Shown piece by piece: positions 48,796 to 57,337 of a DNA stretch of 64,000 nucleotides. The DNA lies in contig NZ_VPFL01000016.1 in NCBI RefSeq assembly GCF_008014345.1, positions 22,453-86,452 on the forward strand, written 5' to 3'. Source of the stretch: Pelomicrobium methylotrophicum (GTDB lineage Bacteria; Pseudomonadota; Gammaproteobacteria; Burkholderiales; UBA6910). Both the position numbers and the translations under genes were made by a program. The stretch's first letter is position 1. Each line of letters starts with the position of its first letter. The notes below the pieces were generated by a model that saw only the letters and a list, made by a program, of their open reading frames with translations, made no database searches and was not told the DNA's origin.

Positions 48796-50032
48796 TTCCA
48801 GGATTTTCGAAAGGATCAAGAACATCTCTCCAAGGGCGAAGCAGTATCTCGTGCTCGCGGTGCTCGGTACCGTGTTTCTCGGGCTTGTCGTGGGCAGTGT
48901 CGCGGTATGGAACAGTCAGCCGTCCGTGCTGCCGGCCTCCGGAAGGCAGGACCTCCCGACGAAAAACATCGCAACACCCGGCTCGCAGGTCGACCCGCGC
49001 GATGTATGGATGGCGCAATCCTCTCAGCAGATGAAGGAGATGGATGCGGTCATCCAGGAACTGAAGCGCAAGCTCGATGAAGTCGAGCGGAAGCAGGACG
49101 CGCAGCCGCCGGCGGCTCCGCAGACGGGCGTCCTGCCGCCGCTGCCGCCTGTGCCGCCTCCGCCGCCTGCCGCAGCCGTTCCGCAGCCGCCGGCGCCGCC
49201 GTCACCTGGTGGCGGGCAAGGGGCACCTGTGCCGCCTGAACCCGCGCCTCGACCGAAGGAGCCTGGCATCGCCGTCTTCGAAGTGTCCGATGCGGCTGCC
49301 GCACAGGGTGCGCAGGAAGAGCAGCGCGGCAAAACCTATATCCCGTCCGGATCGTTCATGCGTGCGGTGCTCCTTGGGGGGCTCGATGCGCCGACCGGCG
49401 GCCAGGCCCAGAACAACCCCTGGCCCGTGCTGCTGCGGGTGCAGGACAATGCCTGGCTGCCCAACCGCTTCCGGGCCAAGGTCAAAGAGTGCTTCCTGCT
49501 GGGCTCAGGCTACGGCGACATCAGCTCCGAGAGGGCATATCTCAGGCTCGAATCGCTCTCCTGCGTCCTCAACAACGGGGAAGTGGTCGATACCAATGCC
49601 AAAGGGTATGTGGTCGGCGAGGACGGAAAGGCGGGGATGCGCGGGCGGCTTGTCAGCAAGCAGGGACAGGTGCTGGCCAACGCGCTCCTGGCTGGCGTTG
49701 CCTCCGGAATCGGTCAGGCGTTCCAGCAGTCGGCCACCACCTATTCGACCAGCGCCCTGGGGACGGTCGGCACCGTGGAAGAAGGCAAACAGTTCCAGGC
49801 CGGAATAGGCGCCGGCGTGGGCAAGGCGTTGGACCGGCTGGCGCAGTACTACATCAATCTGGCTGAGAAGATGTTCCCGATCATCGAGGTCGATGCCGGG
49901 CGGGTGGTGGATGTGGTGCTGACCAGGGGCATGACGCTCGGGCTCGGCCCCTCGGGGGAAGAAGGCGACTACACGGAGATCTGGAAGCGTGGACGGCAGA
50001 TCATGAAGAAATCTTTGGACCCAATGGAGTAA
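48785..50032 (+). CDS. traB: TraB channel scaffold (VirB10-like)
   Basis: 415 aa. N-terminal membrane helix (YLVLAVLGTVFLGLVVGSVA), coiled coil, a long proline-rich spacer (residues about 110-170) and the conserved C-terminal domain (YIPSGSFMRAVLLGGLDAPT and LLGSGYGDISSERAYLRLES). ATG 48785 chosen by homology; a start at 48746 is less likely. Confidence 0.9.
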   Translation: MSNDSRIFERIKNISPRAKQYLVLAVLGTVFLGLVVGSVAVWNSQPSVLPASGRQDLPTKNIATPGSQVDPRDVWMAQSSQQMKEMDAVIQELKRKLDEVERKQDAQPPAAPQTGVLPPLPPVPPPPPAAAVPQPPAPPSPGGGQGAPVPPEPAPRPKEPGIAVFEVSDAAAAQGAQEEQRGKTYIPSGSFMRAVLLGGLDAPTGGQAQNNPWPVLLRVQDNAWLPNRFRAKVKECFLLGSGYGDISSERAYLRLESLSCVLNNGEVVDTNAKGYVVGEDGKAGMRGRLVSKQGQVLANALLAGVASGIGQAFQQSATTYSTSALGTVGTVEEGKQFQAGIGAGVGKALDRLAQYYINLAEKMFPIIEVDAGRVVDVVLTRGMTLGLGPSGEEGDYTEIWKRGRQIMKKSLDPME

Positions 50033-50037
50033 TCGGT

Positions 50038-50775
50038 ATGCGCAAGCTCGTTGTCTCGATCATTGCCATCACAGCCGCCTCGGCGGTGTTTGCGGGTGCA
50101 GGCGACGTGGAAAAACGCCTCAAGGAGCAGTATCCCGCGACCAGAATCACCGAGGTCCGGGAAAGTGCCATCAAGGGCCTATACGAAGTGGTCATGGGGC
50201 GAAACGTCGCCTACACGGACGAATCCGGACGATACATGCTGTTTGGCCGCCTCTATGACATGAAGGAGCAAAAGGACCTGACAGCGTTGCGCCTGGAGGA
50301 GGTCAACAAAATCGACGTGTCTGCGCTGCCGCTGGCGGACGCCATCAAGACCGTCAAAGGCGACGGCTCCAGAACTCTGTATGTGTTCTCGGATCCGGAT
50401 TGTCCGTTCTGCCAGCGCCTCGAGCGCGAGACGGTCCCGTTGCTCGACAACGTGACGATTTACACGTTCCTCTATCCGCTGGAGGGGCTGCATCCGGATG
50501 CGCCTGCGAAGTCGCGCAGGATCTGGTGCGCACAGGACCGGTATGAAGCCTACCGGGCGTATATGGAGAAGGGGACGCTGCCGGCGAACGACGGAAGCTG
50601 CCCCAATCCCGTGGACCGCAACGTGCGGCTCGGTGCGGGTCTTGGCATCGACGGCACGCCGACCATCATCCTCGGTGACGGGTGGAGGGTGTCAGGATTT
50701 TTGCCGGCGGCCGAGCTGGAACGGCGTCTCGCCGCAGGCGCGCCGCAGCGCGCCCGGACCGCAGCGGGAGGCTGA
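50038..50775 (+). CDS. dsbC: DsbC-type disulfide isomerase
   Basis: 245 aa. Signal peptide, DsbC dimerisation domain, thioredoxin fold with DPDCPFCQRLE and the cis-Pro loop GIDGTPTIIL. Periplasmic folding of the Cys-rich transfer proteins. Also found beside traV/traC in SXT-type ICEs. Confidence 0.92.
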   Translation: MRKLVVSIIAITAASAVFAGAGDVEKRLKEQYPATRITEVRESAIKGLYEVVMGRNVAYTDESGRYMLFGRLYDMKEQKDLTALRLEEVNKIDVSALPLADAIKTVKGDGSRTLYVFSDPDCPFCQRLERETVPLLDNVTIYTFLYPLEGLHPDAPAKSRRIWCAQDRYEAYRAYMEKGTLPANDGSCPNPVDRNVRLGAGLGIDGTPTIILGDGWRVSGFLPAAELERRLAAGAPQRARTAAGG

Positions 50776-50778
50776 CCG

Positions 50779-51336
50779 ATGCGCAGACTCGCCATTGCCG
50801 TCATGCTGCCCGCTGTTCTGACGGGGTGTGCAGGCATGTCGGGACTTGATGGGGAATCGAAATTCGCCTGCAAGGCGCCGGAGGGGGTGACGTGCTCATC
50901 GCTGTCCGGTGTCTATGCCAACGCCGTGGCCAACAATCTGCCTGGGCTGCGCAAGGGAGGGGTGGGAGAGGAGCAGGCGGTGCCGCCTGCGAAGTCCGGC
51001 GGGATCACTGGCCGGGCGCCGTCATCCGGTGACCCGATCCGTACCGCTCCGAAGGTCTTGCGCATCTGGATCGCTCCTTGGGAGGACGCCGACGGTGATC
51101 TGCACGACCAATCCTATATCTACGTCGTGGCAGATCCGGGACGGTGGGTGATCGAGCACAACCGCAGGCGGATCATGGACCGGTACATGCCGACCTTCAT
51201 CCAGCCAGGCCAGGGAAATCCGGCCCAAAAGACATCGACCCCGGTGCCGCAACAGGCGGGTGGCGGCGTCGTGCTGCCTGGCGCGCAGGGATACGCGCCG
51301 GTCATGCCGGATCAGGCGGGTTCAGGGGAGCGTTAG
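50779..51336 (+). CDS. traV: TraV lipoprotein
   Basis: 185 aa. Lipobox VLTGCAG (Cys17), the TraV core FACKAPEGVTCSSLSGVY, and a C-terminal KVLRIWIAPWEDADGDLHDQ domain. Forms the outer-membrane part with TraK and TraB. Confidence 0.92.
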   Translation: MRRLAIAVMLPAVLTGCAGMSGLDGESKFACKAPEGVTCSSLSGVYANAVANNLPGLRKGGVGEEQAVPPAKSGGITGRAPSSGDPIRTAPKVLRIWIAPWEDADGDLHDQSYIYVVADPGRWVIEHNRRRIMDRYMPTFIQPGQGNPAQKTSTPVPQQAGGGVVLPGAQGYAPVMPDQAGSGER

Positions 51337-51339
51337 GGC

Positions 51340-53922
51340 GTGCTGGAGGCTCTCAGACACATCTTCTTCGGCGAGCGCTTCGAGCCAGCCGACGCGATCC
51401 CGAGGTCGTTGCTCAGCCAGCTCGCCTCGATTCCGAAGCTGACCGGCATGCTGCCCTATCTGGGGTGGATGCCGGACGAAAGGCTGTTTGTGCTGGACCA
51501 AGGGGCTTTCGGGGGAAAGCCGGAGCAGAACCTGGGCTTTTGCATCGAGACCATGCCGCAGACAGGCGCGAGCGAGGAGATGGAGCGGGTGCTGGCAAGC
51601 CTCTTCATGTCATGCCCCACGGGCACAGGCATCCAGGTTTCGCTGTACGCCACGCCGCACATCCTTCCGGTGCTGCGCAGGCAGGCGGCGATGCTGCCCG
51701 TGGATCCGCCGGAGGACGGAGCGGGAATGACCTCCCATGGGTGGGAGGAGAGACGGAACCGGAACATCTTCCGGGTCATGGCCCGGCGCAGGATCGACCA
51801 CTACCTCCGGGGAACGGGTCAATCCATGTTCGGGAACCGGGTGTATCTGCTGCGCGACTACCGCTGCGTCATCTCGGTGACGCTGCCGCTCGACCCGTCG
51901 AGGACCGCGGACGCCGAGGAGGCGATCCGCATCCGGGAATCCGTGCACGCCACGTTGCGCTCGGCGCATCTGCCCGGCCGGGACTGGATGCCGGAGGATC
52001 TCATCAACTTCGTGGCGGACTTCTTCGACCACGAGCGCGTGTTCGGGACTGCGGCGGACATCCGGATCGAATACGAAGACATGAAGCCGCTGCGGGATCA
52101 TGTCTCGAACCCGGAGGTGGCGTCAGCCGTCGCCGACAACTTCATCAAGTTCCGGAAGTCCGGCGGGAAGGAAACCGCACTGCAATGTTTCTCCGTGCGG
52201 CAGTATCCCAAGTACTATCGCCTTGGCCACATGGGCGCGCTGATCGGGGATTATTACCAGATGGCACTGTCGATTCCGTGCCCATTCCTGATCACGATGG
52301 GCGCCATCATCCTCGATTACGAGTCGGCGCGCTCCAGGGCGCAGATCAAGGCAGCGCGGGCGACCCAGGCGGCGGGATCCTACATGGCCCACTTCCAGCC
52401 CGATCTGCAGGACCGCAAGCGCGACTGGGACATGGTGCTGCGGGCCTTCGACAACGGGCGCAATGTGGTGCAGATGTGCCACCAGATCGTGCTGGTCTCC
52501 CGGCTGGAGGATGCGGCGAAGGCAGAGCACGCGGTAAGGGCGGTCTGGCGGGCGCGCGGCTTCGATCTGGCAAAGGATTTTTATCTCCAGCACCAGGCGC
52601 TGATGGCGGCGCTTCCGATGACCTTTACACAGCCGCTGCAGAGGGACCTGCGGGTGTTCGGGCGCGTCAGCACCAAGACTGCGGACAACGCCGTGATGAT
52701 GGCGCCTTTCATCGCGGAGTGGAAGGGGACCGAAACGCCCGTGCTGACGCTCTTCGGGCGGCGCGGGCAGATCATGACTTTCGACCTGTTCGATAACACG
52801 GGGGGCAACTACAACTTCGCTTGCGCGGCCCTGTCCGGATCGGGCAAGTCGGTGCTGGTGAATGAGATTGCGTTCCGCTACCTGGGCGCCGGCGCCAAGG
52901 TCTGGATCATCGACGTTGGCCGTTCCTACCGAAACCTTTGCGAGCTTCTGGACGGAGAGTTCGTCGAGTTCACGGACGAGCGGCGCAACACGCTGTGCCT
53001 CAATCCCTTCTCCATGGTCGTGGACATCAACAACGACATGGAGATGATTCTGCCCCTCATCGCTCAGATGGCGAGCCCACGGGAGCCGCTGGACAACTAC
53101 GGCTACGCGGCCCTGGCCTCGGCCATCAAGCGGGTATGGGACCAGAAGGGCAAGCAGGCCACCATCACCGATGTCTATGAGCTGCTGCGCACCGGGCGCC
53201 TGACAGACGACGAGGAAATGGAGCGGGATCTGTCACGCCTAGCGACCGCCCTGGAGCCGTACACGAGGCACGGGGTGTACGCCAGCTACTTCGAGGGCGA
53301 GGCCAACATCGCGTTTCACAAGGATTTCGTGGTCCTGGAGTTGGAGGAGCTGAAGAGCAAGAAGGACCTTCAGGCGGTGGTGATGCAGCTCATGATGTAC
53401 CGCATCACCCAGGAGATGTATCTCGACCGATCCAGGCGGAAGCTCGTCATCATCGACGAGGCGTGGGACCTGATGGGCAGCGGATCGAGCGCCGGGTTCA
53501 TCGAGGCCGGATACCGGCGGGCGCGAAAGTATGGCGGTGCCTTCGGCACCGTCACGCAGTCCGTCGAGGACTACTACAAGAACGACGCGACCAAGGCGGC
53601 GATCCAGAACGCGGACTGGCTGTTCCTGCTGCGGCAGAAACCCGAATCCATCGACCGGCTGGGCAAGGAGGGCAAGCTGCACGTGGACGAATGGATGAAG
53701 CGGCAGTTGTCCAGCGTTGCGACCGAGCACGGCCACTACTCGGAAATCTTTGTGCACGGACCGATGGGGTCGGGTGTGGGTCGGCTCATTCTCGATCCAT
53801 TCTCCATGCTGCTCTACTCGACCAGGGCGGAGGACTTCCAGGCGATCAAATCTCTCAAGGACCAGGGGATGTCCGTGATCGAGGCGATCGAGACGATCTT
53901 GCAGCAAAGAGGCAGTCAGTAA
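51340..53922 (+). CDS. traC: TraC secretion ATPase (VirB4-like)
   Basis: 860 aa, GTG start three bases after traV. Walker A ALSGSGKSVLVNE near residue 500, Walker B KLVIIDEAWDLMGSGSS, and FGTVTQSVEDYYKND. Powers pilus assembly from the cytoplasmic side. Confidence 0.94.
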   Translation: MLEALRHIFFGERFEPADAIPRSLLSQLASIPKLTGMLPYLGWMPDERLFVLDQGAFGGKPEQNLGFCIETMPQTGASEEMERVLASLFMSCPTGTGIQVSLYATPHILPVLRRQAAMLPVDPPEDGAGMTSHGWEERRNRNIFRVMARRRIDHYLRGTGQSMFGNRVYLLRDYRCVISVTLPLDPSRTADAEEAIRIRESVHATLRSAHLPGRDWMPEDLINFVADFFDHERVFGTAADIRIEYEDMKPLRDHVSNPEVASAVADNFIKFRKSGGKETALQCFSVRQYPKYYRLGHMGALIGDYYQMALSIPCPFLITMGAIILDYESARSRAQIKAARATQAAGSYMAHFQPDLQDRKRDWDMVLRAFDNGRNVVQMCHQIVLVSRLEDAAKAEHAVRAVWRARGFDLAKDFYLQHQALMAALPMTFTQPLQRDLRVFGRVSTKTADNAVMMAPFIAEWKGTETPVLTLFGRRGQIMTFDLFDNTGGNYNFACAALSGSGKSVLVNEIAFRYLGAGAKVWIIDVGRSYRNLCELLDGEFVEFTDERRNTLCLNPFSMVVDINNDMEMILPLIAQMASPREPLDNYGYAALASAIKRVWDQKGKQATITDVYELLRTGRLTDDEEMERDLSRLATALEPYTRHGVYASYFEGEANIAFHKDFVVLELEELKSKKDLQAVVMQLMMYRITQEMYLDRSRRKLVIIDEAWDLMGSGSSAGFIEAGYRRARKYGGAFGTVTQSVEDYYKNDATKAAIQNADWLFLLRQKPESIDRLGKEGKLHVDEWMKRQLSSVATEHGHYSEIFVHGPMGSGVGRLILDPFSMLLYSTRAEDFQAIKSLKDQGMSVIEAIETILQQRGSQ

Positions 53923-54650
53923 TGCAGACCACCGTCGCCGCGCTTTCCCTGCCGGACACGGAGCTTGTCAGACGCGCAGTGGCCGATCCGCCGCACTGGG
54001 CGGGGCGAAAGATCCTCCCTTGGGACGAAGACGCCTTCCGCGCCGTGGAGCCGTTCGTTGTCGAGAAGTACTGGTCGGGCCAGCACTCCATCAACGTCTT
54101 CGAGGTCGTCGGCACGCAACACCCGGACTACCAGGGCATGACCTGGCTGGAATTCCTTCAGCAAGGCAAGCGCATGCGCCAGAACCTCGCTCTCCAGGAG
54201 AGCAATCCAGACTACTACCTCGAGGACGCCGTGAAACTGCCGACGATGTACTACGTCGCCATCGACGGCTCGGGGTGGTACGTGGCCGGCGACGGCAATC
54301 ATCGTACCTGCATCGCCCGGTTCATGTTCCACCGGATGGGCCGGACCATGCTGCACGGGGTCAATGTCGAGTCGTACCGCACGGACAGGCATGCGGCGGA
54401 GGTTTTCCGGGCGCTGCGCGAAATGATCACCAGGAAGGGCCTTCCGCTGCTGGCCGAGCCGTACCGGGAAAAACTTTCCCGTGACGATACCGGCGGCTGG
54501 ATGCGGGAAACGTACAGGGTGGGAATCCTGCTGCGCGACCTGGCGAAAGGGACGGAAGAGGTTTTGGCGCCGATGGAGGCGGAAAGGAAACTTGATGGAA
54601 TCAAACGGGAAAACAGACTGCGCCGCTGGTGGCGGCGGATTGTTGGGTGA
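53922..54650 (+). CDS. Hypothetical protein with ParB/sulfiredoxin-like motif
   Basis: 242 aa, coupled to traC (TAATG overlap). YVAGDGNHRTCIARFMFHRM resembles the DGxHR motif of ParB/sulfiredoxin-fold proteins. No signal peptide, so cytoplasmic. Not a standard F-type component. It overlaps trbI by 56 bp. Confidence 0.65.
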   Translation: MQTTVAALSLPDTELVRRAVADPPHWAGRKILPWDEDAFRAVEPFVVEKYWSGQHSINVFEVVGTQHPDYQGMTWLEFLQQGKRMRQNLALQESNPDYYLEDAVKLPTMYYVAIDGSGWYVAGDGNHRTCIARFMFHRMGRTMLHGVNVESYRTDRHAAEVFRALREMITRKGLPLLAEPYREKLSRDDTGGWMRETYRVGILLRDLAKGTEEVLAPMEAERKLDGIKRENRLRRWWRRIVG

Positions 54651-55038
54651 CGGCACGGCACCCGTTGCGCCTCAGCAGACCGGGCTGTACGGGCATGCCC
54701 TGACATGGTTTCTCTCAGTGCTCTCGGCGGTCATTGTCGGCGCGGCGTGGGTATATACCCACCCGGCGCCGAGGTTTGCAGTGGTGGACGTGGCGAGGCT
54801 GGCAAACGAAGAGGTGGAAAATCTCACGCAGCGCATCCGCCCGGACATGAGCGACCAGGAGCGGACCGCCCTGATAAATCAGGCCGGCGCAGTCGGCGGG
54901 CGGATTGAAGAGGCACTCGAAACACTCGGCCGGGAATGCCGCTGTGTCATCCTGCACGCGGGGGCCGTCGTGAATGGCCGGGGGGACATCCCCGACATGA
55001 CGGGGAGGGTCAGGGAACTGCTTGCTGCCAAAAAATAA
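54595..55038 (+). CDS. trbI: TrbI-like pilus protein
   Basis: 147 aa. One membrane helix (ALTWFLSVLSAVIVGAAWVY) then VVDVARLANEEVENLTQRI and CVILHAGAVVNGRGDIPDMT, the F-type TrbI pattern. Confidence 0.8.
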   Translation: MESNGKTDCAAGGGGLLGDGTAPVAPQQTGLYGHALTWFLSVLSAVIVGAAWVYTHPAPRFAVVDVARLANEEVENLTQRIRPDMSDQERTALINQAGAVGGRIEEALETLGRECRCVILHAGAVVNGRGDIPDMTGRVRELLAAKK

Positions 55039-55829
55039 TGCGTGCATCTGCCTTTCTGATTTTTTTCGCGATTGTTGTTCCTGGCGCGGCGTTCGGCGGC
55101 GCGGGGATCGATTACCCTTCCGCCTGGGAGTGCGACCAGGCCAGGTTCAACTGGTACTGCGACCTTCCGCCGGAGCAGAAACAACAGGAAACGCAGCGTG
55201 CGAAGGAAAAGCCGAAGTCCAAAGAGGAGCTCGCGCTTGAGCGTCTGGAGGCGAAGGCCCGCAGGCTCAAGGAACTCCGGGCGCTGGCCATCCTGGAGCC
55301 GACGCCTGAGCACATCGCGGCCTACATCCGGGCGCAGGAGGAGACGATGCAGATGGCCGCCACGTTTTCGGATGTATGGCGGCGTGTCGTCTGGCAGAAC
55401 CCGGACCTGAACTACGAGCTGAAGCGCCCGGTGAACAATGCGGCAATCGACACTTACAACAAGGTCCGCCGGGAGGCGGAGATGAAGGTCCTGGACGAAA
55501 TCAAAAAGGACTGGGGGATATTTTTCTTCTTCAGGTCGGACTGTCCATATTGCCATCGCATGGCGCCGACGCTGCGCTTCCTGTCGGACATGTACGGGAT
55601 CACCGTCTTTCCGGTGACGCTTGACGGGCGGGGTCTGCCGGAGTATCCGGACCCGAGGCCCGATAACGGGATGGCGCGGATGCTGAACATCACGCAGGTG
55701 CCGATGCTGGTGCTCGGCAATGTACGGGACCGGCGGCTGATTCCGCTGGGTTCCGGCGTCATTTCCGCGCAGGACGTGATCGAGCGTATTTACATCCTGG
55801 CCGGCACCAAGCCCGGGGAACTTTATTGA
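55038..55829 (+). CDS. traF: TraF-like periplasmic assembly protein
   Basis: 263 aa, coupled to trbI (TAATG). Signal peptide, coiled region, then a thioredoxin-like domain with FFFRSDCPYCHRMAP and QVPMLVLGN. The CPYC pair is intact, unlike F TraF itself, so it may be redox active. Confidence 0.88.
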   Translation: MRASAFLIFFAIVVPGAAFGGAGIDYPSAWECDQARFNWYCDLPPEQKQQETQRAKEKPKSKEELALERLEAKARRLKELRALAILEPTPEHIAAYIRAQEETMQMAATFSDVWRRVVWQNPDLNYELKRPVNNAAIDTYNKVRREAEMKVLDEIKKDWGIFFFFRSDCPYCHRMAPTLRFLSDMYGITVFPVTLDGRGLPEYPDPRPDNGMARMLNITQVPMLVLGNVRDRRLIPLGSGVISAQDVIERIYILAGTKPGELY

Positions 55830-55840
55830 AAGGGGGTTCC

Positions 55841-57259
55841 ATGCTGAAAAGACTTCTTGCATTGACTCTTTTCGTCTCCAGCGTTGCGGCGTATGCCGGA
55901 ATACAGCAGGACATGCAGTCCTGGTTTGACAGCATGGGCGTCTATGGCAACGTGACGGGGACCCAGGCGCTCAAGGGGCAGACGGGGACCACGTTCTTCG
56001 GAGGGAACCTCTACATGCGCGCCCCCCAGCGCAACTACAGCCTGTTCAACGTCGCGCCGCCCAGCATCAAGGCCGGCTGCGGCGGCATCGACCTGTTCGC
56101 GGGCGCGTTCTCCTTCATGAATGCTGAACAGATCACCGCGCTGCTGCGCAACATGGCAAACAACGCCATCGGCGTCGCATTCCAGCTTGCAGTGGAGAGC
56201 GCGGCGCCGGAGCTGGCCGGGGTCCTCAAGTGGGCGCAGGACCAGGCTGCGAAAATGAACAGCGTGAACCTCAACTCGTGCCAGCTCTCCACCGGGCTGA
56301 TGACCGCCTCCTGGCCGGACCGGGCGGCGGCGGAGAGGGTCGCACGGCGCATGGGACTGGACCCGAACAGCAACATCGTGAGCGACACCTGGAAGGCGTG
56401 GAACAGACTTTGGACGGAGGCGCCCGCCACGATCGCAAACGAATCCAGGCAATACGCACAGAACGATTCCCGCCTCAATGATTCTTTGGGCGACGTGAAC
56501 GTCACCTGGAGCGCGATGAATCGCGTCGGCATATCGGATTCTGACGTCAGGGACCTCATGATGTCCATGATCGGGACAGTCATCATCACACGCAACAAGA
56601 GCGACGGCTCGAAGCCGGATGCGCGGTATGTGAAGCTCGGGGACAATGTCACGCTACGGGACTGGATCGGTGATCCGGGCGCAGCCGTGACGCAGACGAA
56701 AACCGTCATGACATGTCCGAACTATGACTGCCTGAATCCGGGCACGAGGGCGGTCCAGGTCCTGAACTTTGCGAGGTATGTCAGGGACCGCCTGGATTCG
56801 ATCGTGGCGAAAGTCAGAAACAGACAGACGCAGAATCTGTCGCCAGGCGAATACATGATTCTGCAGGGGACGTACATCCCCGTGTGGAAGCTGGCCGTGC
56901 TGGCTTCCCGAAACGAGGCCGCGCAGGCCATGCTGGACGCCGCGCCGCGCGCCATCGCCCTGGACATCGCGTACACGTACCTGTCTTCGCTGCAGAAGGA
57001 GATGGACAAGGCGCTCCTCAACAGCCAGGCCACCGACTCACCGACCTTCCTTGAGGAGGTGAAGAAACTCCAGAGCCGCCTGGCGGAGGTGCGCGCCGAA
57101 CTCGCCGGCGAGCTGAGGACGGAAATTCAGCAGGCGGGCCAGGCGATGGAGTACGCCCGGACGGCGGCGATGCTGTACGAACAGGTGAACCGGTCGCTGG
57201 ACCTGAAGTTCAGGACGGCTGCGCAGCTTTTCGGGGGAGTGAAAGCGGCCCAGCAGTAA
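55841..57259 (+). CDS. traH: TraH pilus assembly protein
   Basis: 472 aa. Signal peptide, IQQDMQSWFDSMGVYGNVTG, the TraH block GGNLYMRAPQRNYSLFNVAP, and a C-terminal coiled coil. ATG 55841 after AAAGGGGG. Outer-membrane associated in F-type systems. Confidence 0.93.
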   Translation: MLKRLLALTLFVSSVAAYAGIQQDMQSWFDSMGVYGNVTGTQALKGQTGTTFFGGNLYMRAPQRNYSLFNVAPPSIKAGCGGIDLFAGAFSFMNAEQITALLRNMANNAIGVAFQLAVESAAPELAGVLKWAQDQAAKMNSVNLNSCQLSTGLMTASWPDRAAAERVARRMGLDPNSNIVSDTWKAWNRLWTEAPATIANESRQYAQNDSRLNDSLGDVNVTWSAMNRVGISDSDVRDLMMSMIGTVIITRNKSDGSKPDARYVKLGDNVTLRDWIGDPGAAVTQTKTVMTCPNYDCLNPGTRAVQVLNFARYVRDRLDSIVAKVRNRQTQNLSPGEYMILQGTYIPVWKLAVLASRNEAAQAMLDAAPRAIALDIAYTYLSSLQKEMDKALLNSQATDSPTFLEEVKKLQSRLAEVRAELAGELRTEIQQAGQAMEYARTAAMLYEQVNRSLDLKFRTAAQLFGGVKAAQQ

Positions 57260-57284
57260 GCCAGGCGTCGCAGTCGTCAACAAC

Positions 57285-57302
57285 CCCCGGCTGAAGCCGG
57301 GG
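57285..57302. repeat. Hairpin between traH and traG
   Basis: CCCCGGCT, GA, AGCCGGGG without a T-tract. Similar CGGCTGAAGCC hairpins occur near 7753 and 40787. Could lower expression of traG. Confidence 0.45.
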
Positions 57303-57337
57303 CTTCGCGCCGCGTGGTTTGTTGAAGGGGATTAGCG